Positions 25,781-34,800 of a stretch of 64,000 bases of DNA are shown piece by piece. The stretch comes from Lentzea atacamensis. Lineage in GTDB: Bacteria > Actinomycetota > Actinomycetes > Mycobacteriales > Pseudonocardiaceae. Within the stretch, counting starts at the first letter, position 1. Every line of letters starts with the position of its first letter. A program made the translations under genes and the position numbers. The notes below the pieces were generated by a model. That model worked only from the letters and a program-made list of their open reading frames with translations. It was not told where the DNA came from and ran no database searches. Where the stretch lies: positions 248,001 through 312,000 of the forward strand of contig NZ_QLTT01000007.1 in the NCBI RefSeq assembly GCF_003269295.1, read 5' to 3'.

Positions 25781-27346
25781 GTGGCGAAGCTGGTGCTCGG
25801 ACCGCTCCTCAGACATGTCAACGAGACGTCCGCGACCGTGTGGGTCGAGACGGATGTCTCCTGCGACGTCACGATCGCGGGGCACACCGCGCGTACGTTC
25901 CAGGTCGGTGGCCAGCACTTCGCCCTCGTCCGACTGGAAAACCTGGGCCCGCGCACGGAGTACGAGGTCCAGCTCGACAAGCAGACCGTCTGGCCCGAAC
26001 CCGGCAGCACGTTTCCCAAACCCGTGATCCGCACCGGCGACGTCCGCCGGATCGCCTTCGGGTCGTGCCGTGCCGCGCCGAACCAGCCGGTCGGCCCCGA
26101 CGCCCTCGACGCCTTCGCGCAACGGCTCATGCACACACCCGAACAGGAGTGGCCGCAGGCGCTGATCCTGTTGGGAGACCAGGTCTACGCCGACGAACCC
26201 ACCGAGGCCACCAAGCAGTGGCTGCGCGATCATCGCCACGGCACGCACGAACCCGACGGTGAGGTCGTCCACTTCTCCGAGTACGCCCGCCTCTACCACG
26301 AGACCTGGGGTGACCCGGAGATCCGGTGGCTGCTGTCGGTCGTCCCGACGTCGATGATCTTCGACGACCACGACGTGCGCGACGACTGGAACACCTCCGC
26401 CGCGTGGCGCGCGGAGATGAAGGACAAACCCTGGTGGCGCAACAGGATTCGTGGCGCCATCTCCTCGTACTGGGTGTACCAGCACCTCGGCAACCTCGGC
26501 CCGGAGGAGCTCGCCAGGGATCCCTTGTACGCCAAGGTGCGGGCCCAGGGTACGGACGTCCTGCCGCTGCTGGAGGAGTTCGCCGAGGAGGCGGACAAGG
26601 AAACGGAAGGCCGCAAGTCCACGTGGTGGAGCTTCCGCCGCGACTTCGGCCGCGCCAGGCTGCTGATGGTCGACACGCGCTGCGGCCGCATCCTCGAGAA
26701 CGGCCGGCGGAAGATGGTCAGCGACGCGGAGTTCGAGTGGCTCGAACGCAACGCCGACGGCGAGTACGACCATCTGCTGATCGGCTCGTCGCTGCCGTGG
26801 CTGATGCCGCACGCGCTCAGCCACTTCCAGTCCCTCAACGAGATCGGCGCGCGCAAGAAGGGCTGGCAGGGACGAGCGGCCGAGAAGATCAGGCAGGCCG
26901 CCGACCTCGAACACTGGCCGGCGTTCCGCGAGTCGTTCGACCGGCTCACCCGCATGATCGAGAAGGTCGCGAACAACGGCGCCGCAACGGTGTGCGTGCT
27001 CTCCGGCGACGTCCACCACAGCTACGTCGCCGAAGCCGAGTTCCCCGCGCCGACCAAGGCGACCGTCACGCAGCTCGTGTGCTCCCCTGTGCACAACGAG
27101 CCGCCGGACGTGTTCCTGCCGATCTTCCGGCTGTCGTGGTCCCGCATCGCCGCGTGGGTGTTCCGGCGTCTCGCGAGCCTCGTCGGCGTGCCGAAGGACC
27201 TGGTGCGCTGGCGTAAGACCAGTGGCCCGCACTTCGGGAACTCCGTGGCACTGCTGGAGTTCGACGGCCGCCGCGCCTGCTACCGGCTGTTCTCGGCAAC
27301 GGGAGCGGAAACCGCGTCGGTGTTACTTGGTCGCGAGCCGCAGTAG
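25781..27346 (+). CDS. PhoD-like alkaline phosphatase D family protein
   Basis: This 521-residue protein starts at GTG 25781. An N-terminal fibronectin-like domain (~1-90) precedes a PhoD-type metallophosphatase core: FGSCRAAPNQP, LGDQVYADEP, SMIFDDHDVRDDW and CVLSGDVHHSYVAE supply the metal-binding Asp/His residues. There is no signal peptide or twin-arginine motif, unlike secreted PhoD. The substrate may therefore be an intracellular phosphoester. Its last 24 bases overlap the convergent MDMPI gene. Confidence 0.87.
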   Translation: MAKLVLGPLLRHVNETSATVWVETDVSCDVTIAGHTARTFQVGGQHFALVRLENLGPRTEYEVQLDKQTVWPEPGSTFPKPVIRTGDVRRIAFGSCRAAPNQPVGPDALDAFAQRLMHTPEQEWPQALILLGDQVYADEPTEATKQWLRDHRHGTHEPDGEVVHFSEYARLYHETWGDPEIRWLLSVVPTSMIFDDHDVRDDWNTSAAWRAEMKDKPWWRNRIRGAISSYWVYQHLGNLGPEELARDPLYAKVRAQGTDVLPLLEEFAEEADKETEGRKSTWWSFRRDFGRARLLMVDTRCGRILENGRRKMVSDAEFEWLERNADGEYDHLLIGSSLPWLMPHALSHFQSLNEIGARKKGWQGRAAEKIRQAADLEHWPAFRESFDRLTRMIEKVANNGAATVCVLSGDVHHSYVAEAEFPAPTKATVTQLVCSPVHNEPPDVFLPIFRLSWSRIAAWVFRRLASLVGVPKDLVRWRKTSGPHFGNSVALLEFDGRRACYRLFSATGAETASVLLGREPQ

Positions 27347-28069
27347 TGCCCACAGCTGTGCGATCGCGTCGTGGTCGCCGATCACCTCGACCATCCGGTC
27401 GGGCAGCCGGCCCCACAGCCAGCGGTACATCGTCATCGGGAGCGCCGACACCTGCGCGTCGGCCAGGTGGGCGTCCTCCGGATTGACGACACGCCATGCC
27501 GACGCACCGTGCGGACCACAACGCGTCAGCCACTCGTCGTCGCCGACCCGAATGGCGACCAGCCCGTCCCGTGACCCCCGCACGCCGAGCACGTCCAGCT
27601 TGTGCCCCAGCCACAACGTGAGCACCTCGTCGACACCGTCGATCGCGACCTCGTCGGCGACGGCGCCGACCTCCATCCCGGCGGCACCTTGGATGTCCAT
27701 GCGGTGCAACGTCGTCTCGTGCGCGAGCCGTCGCCGCCAGAACCCGTAGTTCTGCTGCACCGGCCACCACGTCGCGCACGGCTCGTTCTCCTCGTGCGCG
27801 CTCAACTCCTCGATCACGGCCTCCGCGCCCGAACGCATGAAGTCCAACGGGTCTTCGCCGTCCGCGGGAAACTCCTGCCATTCCCCGGCTTCGGGCTTGC
27901 GGCCGAGCCTGATCCACGCCAGCGCGATGCGGTAACCGCTGCCGACGTGCCGGACGGTCTCCCCGAGATTGAGCCCAGGACACGCGGGCACACCCTTGTG
28001 CGGCGGCTGGCCGATCGCGGACATGGCGAGCAGTTCTGCCTCACGACGCAACACCTCCAGTGAGTTCAC
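27323..28069 (-). CDS. Maleylpyruvate isomerase-family mycothiol-dependent protein
   Basis: This 248-residue member of the DinB-fold MDMPI family has the N-terminal helical bundle with LNLGETVRHVGSGYRIALAW and the conserved RRLAHETTLHRMD block. The histidines and glutamate there usually bind zinc and act with mycothiol. The C-terminal sterol-carrier-like part follows. The GTG start overlaps the preceding HEPN stop (GTGA), so translation is coupled. Sharing a transcript with an SOS-box-controlled gene suggests a stress or detoxification role, which is inferred. Confidence 0.8.
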   Translation of the reverse strand: MNSLEVLRREAELLAMSAIGQPPHKGVPACPGLNLGETVRHVGSGYRIALAWIRLGRKPEAGEWQEFPADGEDPLDFMRSGAEAVIEELSAHEENEPCATWWPVQQNYGFWRRRLAHETTLHRMDIQGAAGMEVGAVADEVAIDGVDEVLTLWLGHKLDVLGVRGSRDGLVAIRVGDDEWLTRCGPHGASAWRVVNPEDAHLADAQVSALPMTMYRWLWGRLPDRMVEVIGDHDAIAQLWALLRLATK

Positions 28070-28470
28070 CGCCTCGCCTCGTTCATCACGCGGTCGACGA
28101 GAGTCACGAACTGATCGGTCTGACGCACCAGGTCGTCGGCCGTGCGCGCGTTGACGTGTCTGGTGATGCCTGCGAGCACAGCAGCACGCGTGGATGACCA
28201 CGACGCGAAGAACGCGGCCCACTCCTGCATTTCCGGCGCGATCGCGGCGAGCAGCACCCACGCGCTGGTCGGCTTCGAACGCCCGCGATGGGGCCGTCCT
28301 CGCAACGCGAGCACCGCGGCGGCAGCACGCAACGCGGCGAGATAGGCGGTGGCGAACCGCTCCGGCGGCTCCGGCGTGCGCTCCGACTCGGCGAGCGAGT
28401 CGCGAGCCTGCTGCAGCAGCGCGAGCGCGGATGCGGGTGGCAACGGGATGGGGAAGTCGATGGCAGTCAT
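28066..28470 (-). CDS. SAV_6107-type HEPN domain protein, putatively LexA-controlled
   Basis: This 134-residue helical protein starts at ATG 28470, after GAGGAGG. The sequence (PASALALLQQARDSLAESE, FATAYLAALRAAAAVLALR, then WVLLAAIAPEMQEWAAFFA) matches actinobacterial proteins annotated as the SAV_6107 HEPN family. I see no clear RxxxxH nuclease motif, so RNase activity is doubtful. A near-ideal SOS box lies ~105 bases upstream. It is coupled to the MDMPI gene by GTGA. Confidence 0.75.
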   Translation of the reverse strand: MTAIDFPIPLPPASALALLQQARDSLAESERTPEPPERFATAYLAALRAAAAVLALRGRPHRGRSKPTSAWVLLAAIAPEMQEWAAFFASWSSTRAAVLAGITRHVNARTADDLVRQTDQFVTLVDRVMNEARR

Positions 28471-28527
28471 CTCGGCCTCCTCGTGGCGTCGGTGAACGAC
28501 GTCTCCGCCGAGGGGAAGCCGGCGGCT

Positions 28528-28564
28528 CCCGGAGGTGGGGTGCTTCCCCCACCCCACCTCCGGG
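28528..28564. terminator. Strong 15-bp hairpin upstream of the HEPN gene
   Basis: CCCGGAGGTGGGGTG pairs with CACCCCACCTCCGGG around a 7-base loop. It lies 58-94 bases upstream of the HEPN start and just downstream of the SOS box on the minus strand, so it would sit in the 5' leader. It could be an attenuator or a repeat; no gene ends here that needs a terminator. Confidence 0.45.
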
Positions 28565-28576
28565 GCATGGTGCGAC

Positions 28577-28592
28577 TCGAACACATGTTCGA
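28577..28592. promoter_or_regulatory. SOS box (LexA operator) in front of the HEPN-MDMPI operon
   Basis: TCGAACACATGTTCGA is a perfect match to the actinobacterial TCGAAC-N4-GTTCGA consensus, and dyad symmetry extends to GACTCGAACA/TGTTCGAGTC (28574-28595). It lies in the 203-base divergent gap. It is nearer to ybaK (82 bases) than to the HEPN start (107 bases), so either or both could be controlled. Confidence 0.8.
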
Positions 28593-28673
28593 GTCCCTCT
28601 CAGCGTAGCTCCCGGCCGATGGATTCCTCAACCCGCCCCACCACGTGGGGGTCAGTCGTGGTCTGATGGTGAT

Positions 28674-29162
28674 GTGAGTGCGCTCGAACACCCTGGAATC
28701 CGCAGAGTCGCCGAAGCCCTGCCACCCGCCACCGCCGAACGCATCGTCGTGCTGCCGGACGCCGTGCGGACCGCGGCAGCCGCAGCGGACGCGGTGGGCG
28801 TGCAGGTCGGCGCGATCGCGAACAGCCTGCTGTTCGCCGCGGTGCGCGACGGCGTGGCGACCCCGCTGCTGGTGCTGACCTCGGGTGCGCACCGGGCGGA
28901 CACGTCACTCGTCGCCGAACTGGTGGGTGCGGACGCGGTGAAGCGCGCCGACCCGGAGTTCGTGCGCGAGCACACGGGCCAGGTGATCGGCGGGGTCTCG
29001 CCGGTCGGGCACCCAGCGCCGATCGAGACGGTGGTGGACGAGGCGTTGTCCGGCTACGAGGAGATCTGGGCGGCCGCGGGACATCCGCACGCCGTGTACC
29101 CCACGACCTTCGCGGAACTGGTGGCGCTGACGGGCGGACGTGTGGCGGTGGTGTCGTCATGA
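28674..29162 (+). CDS. ybaK: YbaK/EbsC-type aminoacyl-tRNA deacylase
   Basis: This 162-residue protein starts at GTG 28674 (VSALEHPGIRRVAEAL). The YbaK/ProX fold is marked by GVQVGAIANSLLFAA, the conserved lysine in ADAVKRADPEFV, and TGQVIGGVSPVGHP. These hydrolases clear mischarged tRNA such as Cys-tRNAPro in E. coli YbaK. The specificity of this one is not evident. Its stop overlaps the ATG of the acetyltransferase gene (ATGA), implying co-translation. Confidence 0.87.
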   Translation: MSALEHPGIRRVAEALPPATAERIVVLPDAVRTAAAAADAVGVQVGAIANSLLFAAVRDGVATPLLVLTSGAHRADTSLVAELVGADAVKRADPEFVREHTGQVIGGVSPVGHPAPIETVVDEALSGYEEIWAAAGHPHAVYPTTFAELVALTGGRVAVVSS

Positions 29163-29719
29163 CGGCGTCGCCACGCCTGGAGCGCATCGTCGAGATGTCC
29201 GCGTCCGAGCTGAACCTCCGCCTCGGTGAAGCGCTCGCGCTGTACGTGACCGCGATGAACTACCCGCCCAGCACCGTCGAGCAGCGTGCCCCGATGTGGC
29301 TCGCGCACATGATGCGGGAGGACTGGCGCTGCGTCGTGGCGCTGGGGGAGCAGGACGAGCTCGTCGGCATCGGGTACGGCTATCGCGGCGCCGCCGGGCA
29401 GTGGTGGCACGAGCAGGTGCGGCGTGGGCTGATGGCCGTCGCGTCACCCTCCGTCGTCGAGGACTGGCTCACCGACTACTTCGAGCTGACCGAGCTCCAC
29501 GTGCTGCCGCGCGCGCAGGGCCGTGGCCTCGGCGAGGACCTGTTGCGCCGGCTCTTGGAGAGCGTGCCGTCGTCCCGCGTGCTGCTGTCCACGCCCGAAG
29601 GCCCGAGCAAGGCGTGGAAGCTCTACCGGCGCGTCGGTTTCCTGGACGTGTTGCGGCACTACCAGTTCACCGGCGACCCGCGCCCGTTCGCGGTGCTCGG
29701 CCGGATGCTGCCTCTCTAG
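29159..29719 (+). CDS. GNAT-family N-acetyltransferase
   Basis: This 186-residue acetyltransferase has the acetyl-CoA pyrophosphate-binding loop RAQGRGLGEDLLRRLLES (~120-137), with the R/Q-x-x-G-x-G/A motif visible, followed by the typical AWKLYRRVGFLDVLRHYQF. The acceptor is unknown. It is coupled to ybaK, and its stop overlaps the convergent deformylase gene by four bases. Confidence 0.87.
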   Translation: MTASPRLERIVEMSASELNLRLGEALALYVTAMNYPPSTVEQRAPMWLAHMMREDWRCVVALGEQDELVGIGYGYRGAAGQWWHEQVRRGLMAVASPSVVEDWLTDYFELTELHVLPRAQGRGLGEDLLRRLLESVPSSRVLLSTPEGPSKAWKLYRRVGFLDVLRHYQFTGDPRPFAVLGRMLPL

Positions 29720-30228
29720 CTCGCCCAGAACCACTCCGACTCCCGTGCCGCGCGCAACGCCTTGCGCCGCAGCTCCGGAGTGAGCCGGGACAGGTACAGC
29801 TTCCCGTCGAGATGATCGGTCTCGTGCTGCAAGCACCGCGCCAGCAATCCGGTTCCGCGCACGACCACAGGCTCGTTGCGCAGATCAACGCCACGCACGA
29901 CGGCCTCCTGTGCGCGCACCGTCGGGTACCAAAGTCCTGGCACTGACAGGCATCCCTCGCCGTCGTCCTGCGTCTCCTCGGACAACTCGACGATCTCCGG
30001 GTTGATCACGTACCCGGTCAGCCGTCCGTCCTCGGTGGGGACGTCGTAGCTGAACGCGCGCAGCCCCACCCCGATCTGCGGCGCCGCGAGCCCGGCTCGC
30101 CCGTCGGGCTTCACCGTGTCGAGCAGGTCGCTGATCAACGCTTCGAGGTTGCGGTCGAACCGCGTCACCGGGCCGGCACGGCTCATCAGCACCGGGTCAC
30201 CGAAATATCGGATATCGCGTACTGCCAT
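29716..30228 (-). CDS. def: Peptide deformylase
   Basis: This 170-residue protein removes the formyl group from nascent N-terminal methionine. All three metal-site motifs are present: GLAAPQIGVG (~46-55), EGCLSVP (~92) and QHETDHLDG (HExxH, ~134). Cys and two His would bind the iron/zinc. The early block DIRYFGDPVL is also typical. An ATATCGGATATCGCG sequence resembling parts of the mosaic elements lies in codons 4-8, but here the conserved protein sequence may explain it. Confidence 0.93.
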   Translation of the reverse strand: MAVRDIRYFGDPVLMSRAGPVTRFDRNLEALISDLLDTVKPDGRAGLAAPQIGVGLRAFSYDVPTEDGRLTGYVINPEIVELSEETQDDGEGCLSVPGLWYPTVRAQEAVVRGVDLRNEPVVVRGTGLLARCLQHETDHLDGKLYLSRLTPELRRKALRAARESEWFWAS

Positions 30229-30274
30229 GCCGTCCAGCCTAGGTTGCGATCACCGGACCACGCCCCTACTCTCA

Positions 30275-30294
30275 CCAATATGCAATATATTGGA
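30275..30294. promoter_or_regulatory. AT-rich dyad over the gntR start codon, candidate operator
   Basis: CCAATAT-GCAATA-TATTGG is an inverted repeat spanning the ATG at 30280, very AT-rich against ~70% GC surroundings. It continues into GATATGG and resembles the CCAATATATTGG at 57572-57583. Binding here by the GntR protein would block its own translation start or promoter. This is inference. Confidence 0.45.
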
Positions 30295-30915
30295 TATGGG
30301 TCACTGAAGGAGCGGGCGGCCGCCGAGATCAGGTCGGCGATCGTGCGCGGCGACCTCGAACCGGGCACCGCCATCAAGGACGTCGAACTGGCCGAGAAGC
30401 TCGGTCTTTCCCGCACCCCGGTGCGCGAGGCGCTCGCCACGCTGGCCGACGAGGGTCTCGTCGAGACCAAGCCGCACGCGTACACCCGTGTCACCGCGCT
30501 GGAAGCGGAGCCGGTGCTCGACGCGCTCGTTGTCGTGCAGTCGATGCATTCCCTCGCGACCGGCCTGGTCGTGAAGTCGCGGTCGATGACGGCCGAGGAC
30601 ATCGCCGCGATGCGCGCCGCGAACAAGGCCTTCAAGAAGGCGCTCGACGCCAACGACGCCGTCGCCGCCCTGGCCGCCGACGACGAGTTCCACGCGGTGG
30701 CCGTCCACCGCTGCAACAACTTCGCGATCGCCGCGACCATCGACCGCTACACCCCGCTGGTCCGCCGCCTCGAACACAGCAGGTTCTCCTCGCCCAACGC
30801 CCGTCACTCCGTGACCCAGCACGACCAGATCATCGAGGCGTGCGAGCAAGGCGACCACGCGCTGGCCTCGACCCTGGTCGACAAGAACTGGAGCACGCTG
30901 CAGGAGGAACTGTGA
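30280..30915 (+). CDS. GntR-family regulator (FCD type), likely controlling ACC deaminase
   Basis: This 211-residue protein starts MQYIGYGSLKERAAAEIRS. The winged helix-turn-helix is at ~10-70 (DVELAEKLGLSRTPVREALATL). A helical FCD ligand domain follows (EFHAVAVHRCNNFAI, with HDQIIEACEQGD near the end). FCD domains bind small organic acids with a metal. Its stop overlaps the ACC deaminase start (GTGA), so regulator and enzyme are made together. In Gram-negatives acdS is usually paired with an Lrp-type AcdR, so a GntR partner is different. Confidence 0.88.
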   Translation: MQYIGYGSLKERAAAEIRSAIVRGDLEPGTAIKDVELAEKLGLSRTPVREALATLADEGLVETKPHAYTRVTALEAEPVLDALVVVQSMHSLATGLVVKSRSMTAEDIAAMRAANKAFKKALDANDAVAALAADDEFHAVAVHRCNNFAIAATIDRYTPLVRRLEHSRFSSPNARHSVTQHDQIIEACEQGDHALASTLVDKNWSTLQEEL

Positions 30916-31898
30916 ACAGATTCCCGCTTCTCTTCGGTCCCTCGCCGGTCCACCGCCTGGACCGCCTGACCGCGCACCTCGGCGGCGCCTCGGTCTGGGC
31001 GAAGCGCGAGGACTGCAACTCCGGCCTCGCCTACGGCGGCAACAAGACGCGCAAGCTCGAATACCTCGTCGCCGACGCGCTCGCCACCGGCTGCGACACC
31101 CTCGTGTCGATCGGCGGCATCCAGTCCAACCACACCCGCCAGGTAGCGGCCGCCGCGGCGCGCGCGGGCCTGAAAGCCGTGCTGGTGCAGGAAAGCTGGG
31201 TCGACTGGACCGACGTGGGCCACGACCGGGTGGGCAACATCCTGCTCAGCCGCATGATGGGAGCCGATGTCCGCCTGGTGAACGCCGAGTTCGGCATCGG
31301 CGTCAAACCCGCCTGGGAACAGGCCATCGAGGACGTCCGCGCGTCCGGCGGCAAGCCCTACCCGATCCCGGCCGGCGCCTCCGACCACCCGCTGGGCGGC
31401 ATGGGCTTCGCGAACTGGGCCGACGAGGTCCGCCAGCAGGAAGCCCAGCTGGGCGTCTTCTTCGACACCATCATCGTCTGCTCGGTCACCGGCAGCACCC
31501 AGGCGGGCATGGTCGCCGGTTTCGCGAACGACGCCAACCGCCGCGTGCTCGGCATCGACGCGTCCGCCAAGCCCGCCGAGACTCTCGACCAGATCACCCG
31601 CATCGCCCACAACACCGCCAAGCTCCGCGAGGTCACGGTGTCCGAGAAGGACATCCTCCTCGACGACCGCTTCCACGCCGGCACCTACGGCATCGCCGAC
31701 GAGTCGACAGTGGACGCCATGCGGCTCGGCGCCCGGCTCGAAGGCATGATCACCGACCCCGTCTACGAGGGGAAGTCGCTGGCAGGCCTCATCCACCTCG
31801 TGTCGTCGGGTGAGATCGACCGCGACTCCACGGTTCTCTACGCCCACCTCGGCGGCCAGCCGGCCCTGAACGCCTACAGCTCGCTCTTCCCCGCCTGA
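30912..31898 (+). CDS. acdS: 1-aminocyclopropane-1-carboxylate deaminase
   Basis: This 328-residue PLP enzyme of the tryptophan-synthase-beta fold splits ACC, the plant ethylene precursor, into 2-oxobutyrate and ammonia. The sequence follows the Pseudomonas ACP enzyme closely: WAKREDCNSGLA, YGGNKTRKLEY (PLP lysine), SIGGIQSNHTRQVAA, IPAGASDHPLGG, CSVTGSTQAGM, TDPVYEGKS and YAHLGGQPALNAYS. The conserved EGMITDPVYEGKS and HLGG blocks argue for true ACC deaminase rather than D-cysteine desulfhydrase. It suggests a soil or plant-associated life style. It ends immediately next to lhr. Confidence 0.92.
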   Translation: MNRFPLLFGPSPVHRLDRLTAHLGGASVWAKREDCNSGLAYGGNKTRKLEYLVADALATGCDTLVSIGGIQSNHTRQVAAAAARAGLKAVLVQESWVDWTDVGHDRVGNILLSRMMGADVRLVNAEFGIGVKPAWEQAIEDVRASGGKPYPIPAGASDHPLGGMGFANWADEVRQQEAQLGVFFDTIIVCSVTGSTQAGMVAGFANDANRRVLGIDASAKPAETLDQITRIAHNTAKLREVTVSEKDILLDDRFHAGTYGIADESTVDAMRLGARLEGMITDPVYEGKSLAGLIHLVSSGEIDRDSTVLYAHLGGQPALNAYSSLFPA

Positions 31899-34800
31899 TC
31901 AAGCTCTCAACCGCAGTCCCTTCGGTGTGGCACGGAAACCCGCTTCCTGCAGCACCGTCGCGAGGTGCGAGGTCAGCGCGACCTCGCCGTCGGCCCGCTG
32001 CACGGCGAGCTGACCGAGCCAGCCGTCACGGACCGCCCGGCTCAGCGCGTTCGCGGCGACGCGCAACGTCGGGTCGTCGTCGGTGAAGGACAGCAGGGAC
32101 TTGCCGCCCCGCTCGACGTACAGCGCCGGGCTGCCGTCGACCAGGACCGCCAGCGCACCGGCCTTGCGCGCCGGCCGGTGTTTGCCCTCTCCCAGCGGAT
32201 CCGGCCACGGCAACGCGGCACCGTACGGCTGGGCCGGGTCGGCCGCCGCGAGCACCACGGCAGCCTGGTCGGCCTGCGCCGGCTGACCGGGCGGACGGGA
32301 CAACGCCCGCAGCCGGTCCACCGCGCCGCGCGCCGCGAACTGGGCCGCGCCCAGCCCTTCGACGACGTAGCCGCGGATCACCTGGCCCGATTCCTCCATG
32401 GCCCGCAGGACCTTGTAGACGCCGCTGAACCCACCGGTCACGCGTTCGGTGTCGAGGGCGCCACGGGTCAGCACGCCGTGGCGTTCCAGGAAAGCCTCGG
32501 CTCTGGCGTGCGCCCGGCGAGTCGGGTCTTCCGCCGGGCTCACCGCCAGCGACCAGCGGCCCGCGGCCGTCGGCGGACCCGTGCGCGACGGCATGTCCGG
32601 ACGAGCCGCCCGCAGCCGGGCGTAGCGACCCCGCGGAGCGCTGCGGCGAGGTTTGTGGGCCGCGCCGCCACCGGACACCAACGCGCGCAGCGGAGACAGC
32701 GTGTCGTTGGTGATCAGGCCCGCCCACACCAGGTCCCACAGCGCGCCGACGACCTCGGCGTCTGTGCACTCCACGAACAGCGAGACCCGGTTGACCACCT
32801 GCCGGAAGAACAGCGCGCCACCGGACAGGGTCTCCAGGACCGCCGTGTGCAGCGGCGACTCCGGGATCGACTCCGGCACCAGGTCGGGCAGCAGCAGATC
32901 GGCCACGTCCGTCGGGGCCAGCGCGATCCAGCCGTCGCCACCGGCCAGCGAACCGCAGCCCGTCCACGTCACCTCGCCGGAGGCGGTCAGCTCGTCCAGC
33001 AGCGCCGGGTAGTAGCCCGGCAGCCGGGAGGGCAGCAGCAGGGATTCCAAGGCACTCGCGGGAAGTGGCGCTCCCGCGAGCTGTTCCACCACCGAGAACA
33101 CGTCGTCGACCGTCGGCGCCGAACGCAGCCGCCGGCCCAGACCGTGCCACGACGGCAGGAACCGGCCCAGCGCCGCCGGTTCGACCGGCTCCACCTCGGA
33201 ACGCAGGCGGGCCAGCGAGGCGCGGCGCAGGCGGCGCAGCACGTCCGCGTCGCAGTATTCGGTGTGCGTGCCGCCGGGCCGCAGCTCACCGCGGACCAGC
33301 CGGCCCGTGGCCGCCATCCGTTCCAGGACGCCCGTCACCACGGCCACGCCCAGACCGAAGCGAGCAGCGGGTTCCGCGGCGGCGAACGGGCCGTGGGTGC
33401 GGGCATAGCGGCTCAGCAGGTCGCCCAGCGGATCGGCCACCGGTTCGGTGAACGCCTCAGGGACACCAACCGGGAGCGCGGCACCGAGCGCGTCGCGGAC
33501 CCGGCCGGCGTCTTCGATCGCGATCGTGCGTTCCTCACCGGCGATCCGGACGCGGATCGCCCTGCGCGCGGACACCAGCTCGTCCAGCCACGCGCGGGGC
33601 ACGCCGCGTTCGAGAGCCTCCGCGTCGGAGAGATCTCCCAAGAACCGCAACAGGTCCGCGGTGTCCTCGGCGTGCCGCGGGCGGCGGTCCTCGGTCAGGC
33701 GCCGCAGGCTGCGCTCGACCTCGGCCACGACCTCCGGGTCCAGCAGTTCCCGGATCGCCTCGGAGCCGAGCAGCTCCGCGAGCAGCGTCGAGTCGAGGGA
33801 CAGCGCCGCCGCACGGCGTTCCGCCAGAGGAGCGTCCAGCTCGTAGAGGAACATGCCGACGTACCCGAAGAGCAGGCTGCGGGCGAACGGCGACGGCGAC
33901 GGCGTCTCCACCTCGACCACGCGGACCCGGCGCGCGCGGACGTCCGACATCAGCTCGCGCAGGCCCGGCACGTCGTAGACGTCCTGCAGGCACTCGCGCA
34001 TCGCCTCCAGGACCACCGGGAACCGCTCGTACTTCGCCGCCACCGACAGCAGCTGCGCCGAGCGTTGCCGCTGCTGCCACAACGGGGTGCGCCGTTTCGG
34101 ATCACGGCGGGGGAGCAGCAGCGAGCGGGCCGCGCACTCGCGGAACCGGGCCGCGAACAACGCCGAGCCGCCGACCTCGGCCACCACGATCTGTTCGACC
34201 TCGTCGGGATCGAGCAGCACGTCCTCGGCGCTCGCCGTGATCTCCACGCCCTCGAAGTCGAGCGCGTCGGGCAACCGCAGCACGATGCCGTCGTCGGAGT
34301 GCGCCGCCTGCACCTCGACGCCACGGCGTTCGCGCAGCCGTGCCGCGATCGCCAGCGCCCACGGCGCGTTGACCTGGGCGCCGAACGGGGAGTGCACCAC
34401 GAGCCGCCAGTCACCCAGCTCGTCGCGGAACCGTTCCACCAGAACGGTTCTGTCGTTCGGGACGTGCCGCGTCGCCTCCCGCTGCTCGCTCAGGTACGCC
34501 AGCAGGTTGTCCGTCGCCCACTTGTCCAGCCCGGCGGAGGCGGCCCGTTCGCGAGCGGCCGAATCCTCCATCGTGGACACTTCGCGGAGGAACTTGCCCA
34601 TCGCGCGGCCGAGTTCCAGCGGACGGCCCGGTGCGTCGCCCTTCCAGAACGGCATCCGCGCGGGCTGACCCGGCGCGGGCACCACGATCACCCGGTCGTG
34701 GGTGATGTCCTCAACCCGCCACGACGACGTGCCCAGCAGGAACGTGTCGCCGACCCGCGACTCGTAGACCATCTCCTCGTCGAGCTCGCCGACCCGTGAA

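Noticed and set aside
28571..28605. Possible tRNA T-arm (CATGTTCGAGTCC)
   Set aside because: No acceptor, D or anticodon arms can be folded around it; the sequence is explained by the perfect SOS-box palindrome.
30203..30218. ATATCGGATATCGCG in the deformylase start region as an operator
   Set aside because: It encodes the conserved DIRYFGDP block of deformylase, so the similarity to the AT-rich palindrome may be due to protein constraint; mentioned only as a weak match.
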